Part shown: positions 23,401 to 33,992 of the stretch, one piece after another
How positions within the stretch are numbered: the stretch's first letter is position 1
How the letters are laid out: each line of letters begins with the position of its first letter
From: Podarcis raffonei
Lineage: Eukaryota > Chordata > Lepidosauria > Squamata > Lacertidae
Direction: 5' to 3'
DNA: 64,000 bases
Assembly (NCBI RefSeq): GCF_027172205.1
Contig: NC_070608.1
Location: 42,302,001 to 42,366,000, forward strand
Notes under the pieces: generated by a model
Told to the model about the DNA's origin: nothing
What the model saw: the letters and a program-made list of their open reading frames with translations, nothing else
Databases searched by the model: none
Made by a program: the position numbers and the translations under genes

Positions 23401-26400
23401 CCTTAAAAGTGTGAATACATGTATAGCATTACCTATTTTCTGCAGCAGCAGAATTCCCTTGCCTTTGCCTAAGTTCAAAGTACAGTGGTACCTTGGGTTA
23501 CATACGCTTCAGGTCACATATGCTTCAGGTTATAGACTCCACTAACCCAGAAATAGTGCTTCAGTTAAGAATTTTGCTTCAGGATAAGAACAGAAATTGG
23601 GCTCCGGCGGCCCAGCAGCAGCAGGAGGCCCCATTAGCTATAGTGGTGCTTCAGGTTAAGAACAGTTTCAGGTTAAGAACGGACCTCTGGAACGAATTAA
23701 GTACTTAACCCGAGGTACCACTGTATGAGAATCTTACAGAAGTTCCACTAAGCCTTTTTGTTGACCTGGCATCAGTAGTTAAGATTTAGATTAGTATCTG
23801 CTAAATGATCTATGTTTGGTTTATTTAAAATGGTGAGTTATAATTTGATTTTAAACTGTATCATCATTCACCCTAAGTCACTAGGGTAAGGGACGGCTAA
23901 GACTATGAATGAATAAATATATAAACCAAGCTGAGAGTAGATTTCTCCCACCATTATTTTATTAAGATGCACTTTACCTTGTGTCTGGGTATGCAACTTC
24001 CTGTAGGGGCCCATATTTCTCTATATATTGGTCACAAGTTCTCAGATGAGCTCGCATTTCACTGAGGAGCACCTAGATTCATTTTAAGAAACATTGTGTC
24101 AGTATTTTGCTGTACAAAATGCTATTCACTAGCAGACTAGCCCTAAAGCTTGTTTAGTAGACAGAAGTAGGTCACATTTAATTCCAACAAAATATGCTTA
24201 GGATTGTAGTTGGGTTGCCCAAACTCTCCAAGCGGAAGTGCCTTGTATTTCTTCATTCTAAACTACATGAAGTGATTCAATATGTTAAAATTCAACATTT
24301 ACAGGTTAAATTGTTAAAAGGGAAAGTGATGGTTACCATAGTTTTCCTAAAGGTAAAGGATGCAAATGTAAGATCAGGATTTGTTAAATTGGGGATAATG
24401 TACATTGAGAATTCTATAGGCGTTGCTCCCAAGTAAATGTGCTTAGGGTTGCTAACTTCAAATCCCCATGCATTTCAGAATACTTAAATCCATGAGGCAG
24501 AAAATTATGGAATGCCAATATTTATTTACCTGTGTTCCACATTCTGTACAATTTTGGTGTCTATTTTTCATCATCTTGGTAATATCAGTTGCTGGAATCC
24601 CTTCAGAAGGAAGAAACGCCCGGCAGTAGGGACATGTCCATGTGTTATTCCTTATACTTGCTGCAATACAGGAGTGGCAAAATCTAACGGAAAGATAAAA
24701 ATAAATACTGTTTCCAAACGAACCACCACTTTAAAGAAAGCAATTTGAAAAGTCACAGTTATGATCACTAGTGAACATGACCTTATAGGAAGATTGGTTT
24801 CTACATCAGTTCTTGTGTTAATCATTTTGTTTACTTGAGAATCCCAATCTACAGGACCACTGATAAAGTGAGGCTACAGAAGATAGTGTGTTCTGTTATG
24901 GGGATATCTGTGCATTAGCTAAAGTTACTCATTAACATGCAAGCGCCTGCAAACTCTCCCAAGTATTAGTAAAGCACTATGGGAGAGATCAAGCATTTCA
25001 AGCAAACAAACAAAAAAAGAGAGGTACCATCCAGCCAAAGGTTAAGCACTTTAATGTCCTGCTGAATTTAATGGAGAAGAGTAAATAAAAGGCATTTTTA
25101 CTCATTTACTGAAATCAATGGATCTCACAAGTGCTTAACATCGGCTGAGCTGTGCCTGTAGCTGTTTCACTGCAAATATTTGTGCAAGATTCTGTTGTGC
25201 TAACCTGATTCACATATATACAAATAAAAAAGACACAGGAATAAATTGAGCATGTGCAGAGTATCATTATCCTTGGTTTGAAAGAGTAGTCGTCAGCTAC
25301 ATCTTCAGTGATTATTCCCAGCTTCAGTCAGACATAAAGAGTACATGAAAATAAAGGTAGAGGACAGAAAGTTGAAGCCAATTACTTACTCATGAAATTA
25401 TTGCACAAATGACGGGATGAAATCCAGTCTTCTGGATATAATCACATTGCGATGGCTATAACACCATGCACACAAGAGCTGACAGGGATATGTTTGACCA
25501 GTGGCAGACTGCCAGGAGTGTCCACATGGCTCTGGAGATAATGCCGGGAAAATGACTAAAGCTTTTACTGATGTTGTGTCTAAGCCTACTGTAACAAGCC
25601 TGAGCCCTTAAAAAAAACAAAAAACCTTTGGGGCTTCCCTCACCCCCACAGCCTTTCCTACCTCTGCGCAAGCTTAAAATGCAACAAAGTGTGAGGAAAT
25701 ACAGTGGAACCTCGGTTTGCGACGTAATCCATGTGGGAGGCACATTCGCAACCTTGTGATTTGGCGCTTATGCGCATAGCATGATTTAGCACTTCTGTGC
25801 GTGCACCGTAACCCGTTCCAGTACTTCCAGGTTCAGCGTGGTGCGCAACCTGAAAACGCATAACCTGAAGCGTTTGTAACCCGAGGTACCACTGTAGCCT
25901 TGAATATTGAACAAAGTGTGTGACTAAGGAACTACAACAAATCTGTTAGGTTGATCTGGGAAGTGCTGACATCAATGAACTAAGGGGTTCTTAGCAGTGC
26001 TCAATCAATACATAGTTCTGGGAAATGCTCTTTTTTAAAGAAGTTGGTTGCGTTAGTACCACAGATAGATAGATCGGCTTTATTCGGCTTTATTCGGCTA
26101 TAAGCCCACAAGGTAAAACCAATCAATAAATAAAATAGCATTTTACATTCTAAAATATCAACTAAAATATTTCAACACATAATCTCCTTCACGTTACATA
26201 CAATCTCTAGATGTACCATATTGTGGCCTTGAATATAAAGATGGTGGATAGAGTTTACTAGATTTTTAATAGTCATGCAGCATTCCATGAAGTCTTTTAT
26301 ATGAAAGAACTGAATTCAGGAATCTGGCAACCTGTAATGTTCTATAAGAGTCCTGGAGTAGATAGGCTAGATGTAATTCAGGTGGTTTAGCAACAGTTTC

Positions 26401-29400
26401 CAAAATGATTGAACTCAGAATCCTTGATCGGGGAACAATATATAAAGGACAATTAAACAAGATATGATAAATTAGTACCACATAAGCTTCCCTGAAATAT
26501 ACCTAATAAATAAAATGTTTGTGCATATTTGGCAGGTGGAGAAGATAAAAGGTGGGCTAGCTGTGGAGCAGCATTAGTTCCCTTACTTCCAGCAGCAATA
26601 GCAGCAGATGCTAATTAAACAGGAGCCTGAACAGTGCTTGGTGTGCCTTTTTTTTACTGAAAACTAATCCAGGCTGGTGGCATTGCCTGTCAGCTTCGTC
26701 CTCTGCCTCAGTGCTGCTCTTGTAGAATTCAGAAGGAGGATGGGGACAAAACTAGAATTGCTTCTGCCCATTACAGTGGTACCTCGGGTTGCAAACACCT
26801 CAGTTACAAACACTTCAGGTTACAGACTCTGCTAACCCAGAAGTAGTACCTTGGGTTAAGAACTTTACCTCAGGATGAGAACAGAAATCGTGTGCCAGTG
26901 GCATAGCGGCAGCGGCAGGCCCCATTAGCTAAAGTAGTACCTCAAGTTAAGAACAGTTTCAGGTTAAGAACGTACCTCCGGAATGAATTAAGTTCTTAAC
27001 CAGAGGTACCACTGTATTGGCTCTGGCTCCACCTGCTGTTGGCCTCCCTTGTCTTCCAAGCACTTTGGGCACCAGGGCATCACTGCTCTGACCCATCCAT
27101 CTACCATATTTTTTGCACCATAACACTTTTTTCCTCCTAGAAAGTAAGGGGAAATGTCTGTGCGTGTTATGGAGGAAATGCCTACGGGTGGCATGCCTAC
27201 GGATTTTCCTCCTCTAAAAACTATGTGCGTGTTATGGTCGGGTGCGTGTTATAGAGCGAAAAATACGGTATTTTGGCACATCACCTGTCCCTTTCTGTGC
27301 CCTATCTCTGTCTCTCTCTCCTGCCACTGTACCTTTTGCTCCTCCATGACATATGCCTTGTTTGTGGCAACCCAGTTTCATCAAAACGCAACACAATTAT
27401 TACTGCAGCCAGCAAAACCATTATGTGCAAAACAGTTCTGCATTTTCGCCAATATGGACGCCAATGAGACCTATTCTTAACCAGTTGCCTTGAGGGGAAA
27501 GGCTGTTTCTCCTAGAAGACCACATGATATGCATGCCATTTTCAATCTCTGGTGTCTTCAGGCAAGGTTGGGAAAGATTTCTGCCAGAAACTGAGAGCTG
27601 CTGCCACTCCGTATCAGCAATACAGGACTGGAAGGCCCAATGGTTTGACTCAGGATAAGGCTGTTTTCCGATGATCAGAAGTTGGTTCAATTTACTTCCA
27701 TAAAAAGTTTGCAACAATGTGACTTAATTCATCCTTCATGTACAACCAAGGTAGGAAGAACAGGTAAAAGGGCTGCATTATTTTAGCCATTTAGCCATGG
27801 GCACAGCCAAGAAAAGGCAGGGAGGGGCAGCTACCCCCCATCAAGCAAATCAATACAAAATACTTAACTAACCGTGGTTGCCCCCCCAACATAAGGCCTG
27901 CCCCCCAACATAAATCCTGGCTAGGCCCATGCTTTTAACTGAGTAACAGTCTTGTTTTTTCACCCTACTGTCTACATTATAGAAAAGTTGTGTTGTTAAG
28001 TTATACAGCAGAATAACATGTTGGATCTGTGATGAAAGTTTCAAAGGTTGGTTTCAGTGCAACCCTGACCAGGCCTATTCAGAAGTAAGTCCTAATTATT
28101 CAGTGGAGTTACTCCCTGGTAAATGCAATTGGACTGCAGCTTAAACTTTTTTTTTGTATTTCTCGTCTTTAATCTGAATGTAAAACATGTATTTCATTTT
28201 AAAACAGCTTCATTCTGTTCCAACTTCTAATCCAAAAAACAGTTGGCGAGTAATGTCTTCCAAACTGAAAAGGTGTTTTTAGCAATACTCTTGAAAAACC
28301 TTAGAAACCGAATCCTATGTACTGTATTGGCCCAAATATAAGACGCACCCGAATATAAAGCCACACCTTTAAAATTCAAGGGGGAAAAAGACAATACCCG
28401 AATAAATACCTGAATAAATGTGTCCCTAAGTAGATCCTGGGAAATGTAGTTTCTCCCAAGGGGCGTTTCAGTAGTTTCCCTGTGGGCTTCTTGGATGTGG
28501 CACCAGAGGGCGGTGCAAAGAGACCTCTTTCTCTTCCCTGCTCCTGCTTCCCCTCAAATTAAGAGTGTCAGCAGCAGCAGCAGCCAGGCATGTGGGGCAG
28601 GAAAAAGGGGTTTGGAGGGTAGGTGAGTGGGTGGGAAGGAAGGAAGGAAGGAAGGAAGGAAGGAAGGAAGGAAGGGGGTATTTGGAGGAGCAGGGGGCAG
28701 GCAAGGAGGCTTATGGGGAGATAAGGGAGGGAGGCTTGGGGATTAGGGCTGCTGCTGGTGGCCTCCAGTCCAAATTCAGACTGGCTCAAAAACAAGCCAA
28801 GTTATTTTTTCACTTCTGCAGACGGGATGAGGAATAGAATGGCTTATTTCTGATCCAACCCTGTTTGAGGAGATGTGGTCACCCATCACTGCTTTGCAAC
28901 CTATGGTCAGGCCATAACCTTAGGGCTACATTCACATTGAACAAACAGAGATACCTGTGCCTTCGAAACACGAAAAAATGTTGTGCTTAAAATACTTGTG
29001 TTGGCTTCAGGGCAAGTCCCATGGTCTGAAACTGACCTGTACTTGGGGGAAGGCTTGGGAGCGGCAGGCGGGCTGCGTGTCGTTGCCCCGCGCTCCCAGG
29101 CTGCTTCCTGGGGGGGGGAGCCATGCCACTTTGCTCGTGGCGTAAGGTTGTGAATTTAAGCCGCACTTTAACTTTTCACTGTCAGAATTTGGGCGGAAAG
29201 TGCGGCTTATATTCGGGCCAATACGGTATATTTATTTAGAAGTGGGTACTACAGAGTTCCATGGGGCTAACTTCTTAACTACCAACCATATTTGTGCATT
29301 TAAATACTAAGCTTTAGTATTCCACCATTCTGTTGCCTATAGGTAATGTTCTTCATTTCTACAAACATGGGCTTAAAATTGCTCATGTGAGACTTTAGAC

Positions 29401-32335
29401 AGATAACAAGTTCCTGCTAATGTTTTGTTTTTACCTGCAACATTTCTACATGTACTGTAAAGGAAATGCTGCCATGGGCTTTTTGTTGTACTAAGTAAGG
29501 ATTAGTCGAGCAAACTCAAATCCTTCTCCTCAGCCATAGCTGAAAAGAAGTTTTATCTAAGATTAATCCAAAAGGAAAGTTTCATTGTGGTTTCCAAACA
29601 CGTGCAAGGTTTTAAACAATGAACCCTAGTTAATAAGTTAAGCAAAGTTAGAGAGAGTTATACAATTCTAAAAACCTACTTCTTGGGTTACATCCATCAT
29701 TCTGGACTTGCAAATGATATTTACAAAGATCAAGTGCAAGTGCCAGCTGTTTATATGTATCTGAATTTGCACATAACACAGAAGTGACACAGAGGCATAC
29801 TATTCAACTGTAGCTGGTAGACAATCCACATTCTTGGCTTAGGGCATCAGACCTTTCAACTTTTTTAGTATACAGCACTGACTCAAGATTTTTGCTGGTT
29901 TTAGCAGCATGAAATGAAGTGTCACTGTAGGAAGTAACAATGTACCGCAGAATTCCTTGCAGCATTGCATTGTGAATTAGTGTTGTTGTTGTAAACTTTG
30001 CTGTCTGGTCTTTGACCTCAATAAAGATGGATTGATTGAATTAGCTGTTCCAGAAGAAACACAAAATCTCACATTTGTTCATTGTTTCTGGTATGGCAGC
30101 AGGTCCCCTTGAATAATTCTGCTCCAAGCAGCTGCCTTGTTTTGCTATGTATTGGTGCCAGGCATGCTACCACATACATTGAAATATGCAGATTTATATA
30201 TTTTAAACATGTATGTAGGTGGGTGCTACAAAAATGTGCAACAATACAGGTCTTAGTCAAGTTACAAGCTCGCTTCTGAAAATGGCTTTGGAGTGAAGAT
30301 TTCTAAACCTTTTTTATTGGGGTCTGCCAGACACCAAATTCCATCACCCCATGGGTTGTTCATACTGTCACTCCATCCATTACTCCACCAGGGAAAATAG
30401 GCTCCAGAAGGAGAAAGAGTGGCATGCAAGAACAGTAAATAAATACAAGTGTGCCTAGTTTGTATGACTCATACCAGGCAGGTTGAGACAAGATGGCCTG
30501 AACAATTTGACTGGCAAAGGATCTGTACTTGATTGAATCAATCTGTACTTGATTGAATCAATCTGTACTTGATTGAATCAGTGAGAGGGGGAGGAATTGT
30601 AGCTTGTGAGCATGAAAGGCATTCACAACAGTCAAACCATGGGATGGCTCTTACATCTGAACCAGGCCCCCAGATGGAATGTAAAGAAGACACAAGCCAA
30701 GTGCTAACTTTTCCTTACAAATTTGTTCTTTTTGATATCCAGTCTTCACTAGGGAGTAAAAATGGTGGTTTTGGCATATAAAAAAGCTATTCTGAACATG
30801 TTTTGTTTCTTGCCTGAATATCTCCCACTGAATGCTTAACAGCATGTGCACGCTTCATACATTTTAGTACAGTTAAAAAAGTTAAACAATGCAATTGTGG
30901 CTGCTAATGATTCAACAGTTAGGCCTTTCCTTTAATATGGAAAGGGGCATCTATACATTAATAACAATGTCCCAACCTTGTATGTGCTTGACCTAAATTT
31001 GTTAAGGAAAATAAATTTTAGTCCATCCACAGGAGGCATGGGGGGCAACTCTGATTTTTATTTTTCTACGTTGGGAGAACTCCAATATTTTGGAATATTG
31101 ACAGTGAACAGATTTGCACCAATATTTGCACCATAGAATCATCACCATCACTGAATAAAAATATGGGGGAAGACTTTCCAAAACTGGGAGTGTTCCTCCC
31201 TTGTTTCAGAATATCATGGTTTTTTAAAGAATTCTTTTCAACCAAAGTTTCTCAGGGGAAATAGTGGTTGAATTTTGCCATGAAAAATTTACAAAAAGGA
31301 TACTTCTAAGAACTCGGGATGCTTCCTTCTCAAAATATACAAACGAAAGAAACAAACATACTGGTATTTTATACCCACATGCATATTAATTTATATTTAA
31401 GACATATCAGCACACTGAGGACAATGCAATTAAATGGAGCCTTTGTTCCTTGATAAAATAGAATGCAAGCAATTCCATTTGGGGAAAGTTAAAACAGGCC
31501 CAGAAACTCAAAAGAAAACTCCAAAAAGTATGTGGCACTTTTATGGTGCTTTCAAGTGTCAAAGCACATCACATCCATTCTCTTGTAATTTTTTCAACAA
31601 CTAAGGTATTCACATCTTTATAGAAGTGTAGTGTTGATCAGTGTAGTGTAGATCAGAAATGTTTGTACTGGCTCAACCACTACACTACACCAATTCACAA
31701 ATATAAATAAATTTGGATCACACATCCCTTCTTCCCCGACCCAAATATCTTACTTAAAGCTTGTTTCCCCCAAAATATTAAAGGGAATGAAGAGAAAGAA
31801 CAACGCATCTTAACGAAGGTACATCTTTTAATGCCAATCGCCTAGATCTCGGGTTCTGTTTCTGAACTGAATCCGCCGCATGCAAATGTCAAGTTAAATT
31901 ACTTGTTCGTGCGCTAACTTGGATCAAGTTCTGTGCTCGCATCTTTAGCATTACCACCCAAAAAATGTCGTTTTATGATCGCATCCCAAACGGAAGCCAA
32001 ATACCCTTTCTTAAAAAAAAGAGAGAGAGAATTAAACGGAAGTTGGTTGGTCCCAGTTTAAGTATGGAAAGAACTGCAACTAACAAAGTCGCAGCCTAAT
32101 TTCAGACTTCTCGCATTGCAAAGAATGGGGATTCATTCTGTCCCCACACCCGCCTCAGCCAATTCCGGGAGGAGAGTTTCACTTACACGTGGCCGCACTG
32201 CGTCCTTACGGGCTGGTGGAGCACCTCCAGGCAGATGGAGCAGTCAAAAGATGGGACTTGCGACTGCTTCTCCTCTTCTGCTACCTGGAGAGGGTTGGCC
32301 ACCTCCCGACTGTCGCTGCTTAACGCGGATCCCAT
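20441..32335 (-). CDS. RNF125: RNF125 (TRAC-1), membrane-associated RING E3 ubiquitin ligase (complete coding sequence, 6 exons)
   Basis: Coding exons on the minus strand: 32187-32335, 24530-24683, 23978-24072, 22838-22928, 21731-21838 and 20441-20533 (stop TAA). All are GT-AG and phases agree, giving 229 residues (human 232 from memory). The protein begins MGSALSSDS. Gly2 with a small, serine-containing context is the N-myristoylation signal known for this ligase. It has a C3HC4 RING (CSIC, CGHVFCHSC, CPYC), a C2HC finger (NCTEC to HLRTC), two further zinc fingers (CPFC-HFLTFH and CPIC-HLQLRH) and a C-terminal UIM-like helix ([13 protein letters not shown]). Known role: ubiquitinates RIG-I, MDA5 and MAVS and so limits interferon signalling; also linked to T-cell activation. 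The first intron, about 7.5 kb, is full of inverted-repeat elements. Confidence 0.96.
22240..22640 (-). mobile_element. Old CR1/L2/Jockey-type LINE reverse transcriptase fragment
   Basis: The minus strand reads as decayed reverse transcriptase. Blocks such as [18 protein letters not shown], a (P)[10 protein letters not shown] segment and FQSGLRIG correspond to the usual YRPVSNLPFLGKVIERV and FQSGFR blocks of this LINE group. The fragment lies in an RNF125 intron. Confidence 0.65.
23483..23723. mobile_element. Tigger-like MITE
   Basis: TIRs CAGTGGTACCTTGGGTTA and TAACCCGAGGTACCACTG are flanked by TA. It is the same subfamily as 9426-9667 (shared GCTTCAGGTTAAGAACAG and ACGGACCTC blocks). It lies in an RNF125 intron. 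Confidence 0.75.
25702..25894. mobile_element. Tigger-like MITE, divergent copy
   Basis: It has ends CAGTGGAACCTCGGTTTGCG and GTAACCCGAGGTACCACTG with TA on both sides. The interior differs from the main subfamily (TTCGCAACC, CCCGTTCCAG). It lies in RNF125 intron 1. Confidence 0.65.
26064..26471 (-). mobile_element. 5'-truncated LINE with 11-bp target site duplication
   Basis: An 11-bp duplication TTAGTACCACA lies at 26053-26063 and 26472-26482. On the minus strand the insert encodes a LINE C-terminal region ([34 protein letters not shown]). It ends in a short ATCT-type simple repeat at the left edge. The HxLFxCPxY block is typical of the end of non-LTR ORF2 proteins. It lies in RNF125 intron 1. 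Confidence 0.8.
26774..27014. mobile_element. Tigger-like MITE
   Basis: Ends CAGTGGTACCTCGGGTTG and TTAACCAGAGGTACCACTG are flanked by TA. It is the same subfamily as 9426-9667. It lies about 90 bases from the unrelated TIR element at 27104-27268. Confidence 0.75.
27104..27268. mobile_element. Short TIR element with CCGTATTTTT ends (165 bp)
   Basis: The left end CCATATTTTTTGCACCATAA and right end GAGCGAAAAATACGG are inverted repeats flanked by TA. Internal GTGCGTGTTATGG motifs repeat in both halves. The same termini occur on the 1.2 kb element at 62501-63718. It is non-coding, and I cannot name the superfamily with certainty. Confidence 0.7.
27796..27931. mobile_element. Short inverted-repeat element (possible MITE)
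   Basis: The left end CATGGGCACAGCCAAG and right end CCTGGCTAGGCCCATG are imperfect inverted repeats around a C-rich interior with repeated CCCCCCAACATAA. No target duplication is clear. Confidence 0.45.
28062..28143. repeat. Copy of a short palindromic dispersed repeat
   Basis: The pattern TTCAGAAGTAAGTCC, TCAGTGGAGTTACTCC, GGTAAATGCA and GGACTGCAGC matches the family seen at 36285-36377. Confidence 0.55.
28322..29226. mobile_element. TIR element (905 bp) with GGAA microsatellite inside
   Basis: The left end CTGTATTGGCCCAAATATAA and right end TTATATTCGGGCCAATACGG are inverted repeats flanked by TA (28320-28321 and 29227-29228). The interior is GC-rich and holds a (GGAA)n run at about 28636-28672. 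Open frames inside are low complexity and do not resemble a transposase, so it is a nonautonomous copy. It lies in RNF125 intron 1. Confidence 0.75.
30521..30580. repeat. Tandem repeat, three 20-bp units
   Basis: There are three consecutive copies of ATCTGTACTTGATTGAATCA in RNF125 intron 1. They are identical throughout, which suggests a recent duplication. Confidence 0.95.
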
Positions 32336-32760
32336 CGCTTAAACTTCGGCACTCCTGGGAAATCAAGGCTCTTGGCGCCGGCTGCTCCTGCTGTGGCCGA
32401 GCGCGCAACACGCTAGGAAGCTTTGCAGCTGGAATTATTGTATTGTTTTGCGATTGCAGGATTTCGCCTTGCAGCAAAAGGAAAGCCGCGCGAGCTGCAG
32501 ATCTCCGTTCCGTGCAACTAACTCTCCTAGACCACGTTGGGGGCCGTTTGTGGCGGTTACACTGGCGACACCCTGCAAAAGCATTATTGGCGGATGCAGG
32601 ACCAGTCCAAGCCGGCGCGAGGAAACCTGACACCCTGAGCCGGACAAAGGGGGCCAGCTAGCCAATCGGTGGCCTCGTTCGCTGGCTGATGCGCTGTTTT
32701 CTTTCTTTGACCCTGATCCACAGGGCAAGTCCCATGCATGTTTACTCTAAAGTAATCCCC
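32336..32760 (-). promoter_or_regulatory. RNF125: RNF125 5' UTR and promoter region
   Basis: This is a GC-rich block immediately upstream of the RNF125 ATG on the minus strand. An inverted CCAAT box lies at 32662-32666. GC content drops back to background by about 32800. Long open frames on both strands here (up to 181 codons) overlap RNF125 exon 1 and follow from base composition. Confidence 0.6.
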
Positions 32761-32957
32761 ACGGTGGCCGGCGGAACTTAACTCCTGTGTAGGATAGCAC
32801 TTTGCAGTAGCCGTGCGTCACAGGTATCCCTAAAATAGTGATAGAAAACGAAATAGGCAGTTCACTGTCGAGCGCGTCTCTTAGGCATTCAGAAACACTC
32901 TTGCAGACTCATTGTAAGATACTAAAGCAAGAATACACATCTGTATCATTAATCTGT

Positions 32958-32980
32958 ATTACTACTACTACTACTACTTT
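32958..32980. repeat. Short (TAC)n microsatellite
   Basis: A run of TACTACTAC units lies just outside the RNF125 promoter region. Confidence 0.85.
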
Positions 32981-33026
32981 GGTAAAATGAAAACACATTG
33001 CATCCGGATACGTTCCATTGAAATCT

Positions 33027-33460
33027 TTTTTTATATACATTTTAAAATTAATTTAATTAATAACAAATTTCACATCAAATAAACATTAAAAAAAAGAAAT
33101 TAAAAACCTTACAATACTGTTTACACATTCAATAAAACATTCAAATGTGGGATTTCTCAAATCCCTTGACTTCCCTCTGCTCCTTCTCTTTCATTGTTTC
33201 ATCATTAATTCATGCATGTCTGTGTAATATTATTCATCTTATTGTATCCAATTCTATCTTTTATCATCATATTGCAAATGTTTCTTAAAATCCTGCCAAT
33301 GTGTTAACTTGTATACATTGCTTTGATATATATATATGCAATAAAAACTTCCCATTCATTTTTAAATTTGTTATTGTCTTGATTTCAAAGTTTCTCCGTC
33401 AATAAAGCCATTTCCGCATACTGTACTCCATTAATTTATTTTGTCAATCTTCTTTTGGCT
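33027..33460 (-). mobile_element. 5'-truncated L1-like 3' UTR insertion with 14-bp target duplication
   Basis: TTCCATTGAAATCT occurs at both 33013-33026 and 33461-33474. The insert begins with a poly(T)/AT-rich edge, which is the poly(A) end of a minus-strand retroposon. It contains no coding frame; its T-rich text (TCAATAAAGCCATTTCCGCA) resembles L1-type noncoding sequence. This reads as a target-primed reverse transcription product. Confidence 0.75.
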
Positions 33461-33598
33461 TTCCATTGAAATCTAAGAGAGCAGATGCTAAAGCAGCACC
33501 TGCACATTTATTGAGATTTAGGGGGCAACCAAGGAGACTACAACAAAATTTAGAGTGCTCATGTCCAGGTTTTAGCTAGCCATGTCCTCTCCATAATA

Positions 33599-33823
33599 CA
33601 GTGGTACCTCAGGTTAAGAACTTAATTCGTTCCGGAGGTCCGTTCTTAACCTGAAGCACCACTTTAGCTAATGGGGCCTCCTGCTGCCACTGCGCTGCCG
33701 CCGCACGATTTCTGTTCTCATCCTGAAGCAAAGTTCTTAACCCGAGGTAATATTTCTGGGTTAGTGGAGTCTGTAACCTGAAGCGTATGTAACCTGAAGC
33801 GTCTGTAACCCGAGGTACCACTG
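33599..33823. mobile_element. Tigger-like MITE (reverse orientation)
   Basis: Ends CAGTGGTACCTCAGGTTAAG and GTAACCCGAGGTACCACTG are flanked by TA. The interior is the reverse complement of the 9426-9667 subfamily. Confidence 0.75.
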
Positions 33824-33889
33824 TACTCCATTCTATTTTCCTCCTCCTACACAGATGCTGGTCAGTCTGGCTTCTGAGCATCTGTTGCA

Positions 33890-33992
33890 GGGGTGCCTAA
33901 ACTTTTTTCAAAGAGGGCCAGATTAAACTGGCCAAGGGATTAAACCGGCCAAGAGGCCGGATTAGGCCCCCAAGACGGACATTGGACATGCC
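33890..33992. mobile_element. hAT-type MITE with perfect 8-bp target duplication
   Basis: The element begins CAGGGGTGCCTAAAC and ends GGACATGCCTG. ATCTGTTG is present directly on both sides, the 8-bp duplication typical of hAT elements. The same family occurs at 53284-53460. Confidence 0.8.

Noticed and set aside
28468-28837. Frames with repeated GRKE or SFLP units
   Set aside because: They come from the GGAA microsatellite inside a TIR element.
32116-32728. Open frames of 97 to 181 codons around RNF125 exon 1
   Set aside because: They overlap RNF125 exon 1 or its GC-rich promoter in other frames or on the other strand; composition explains them.
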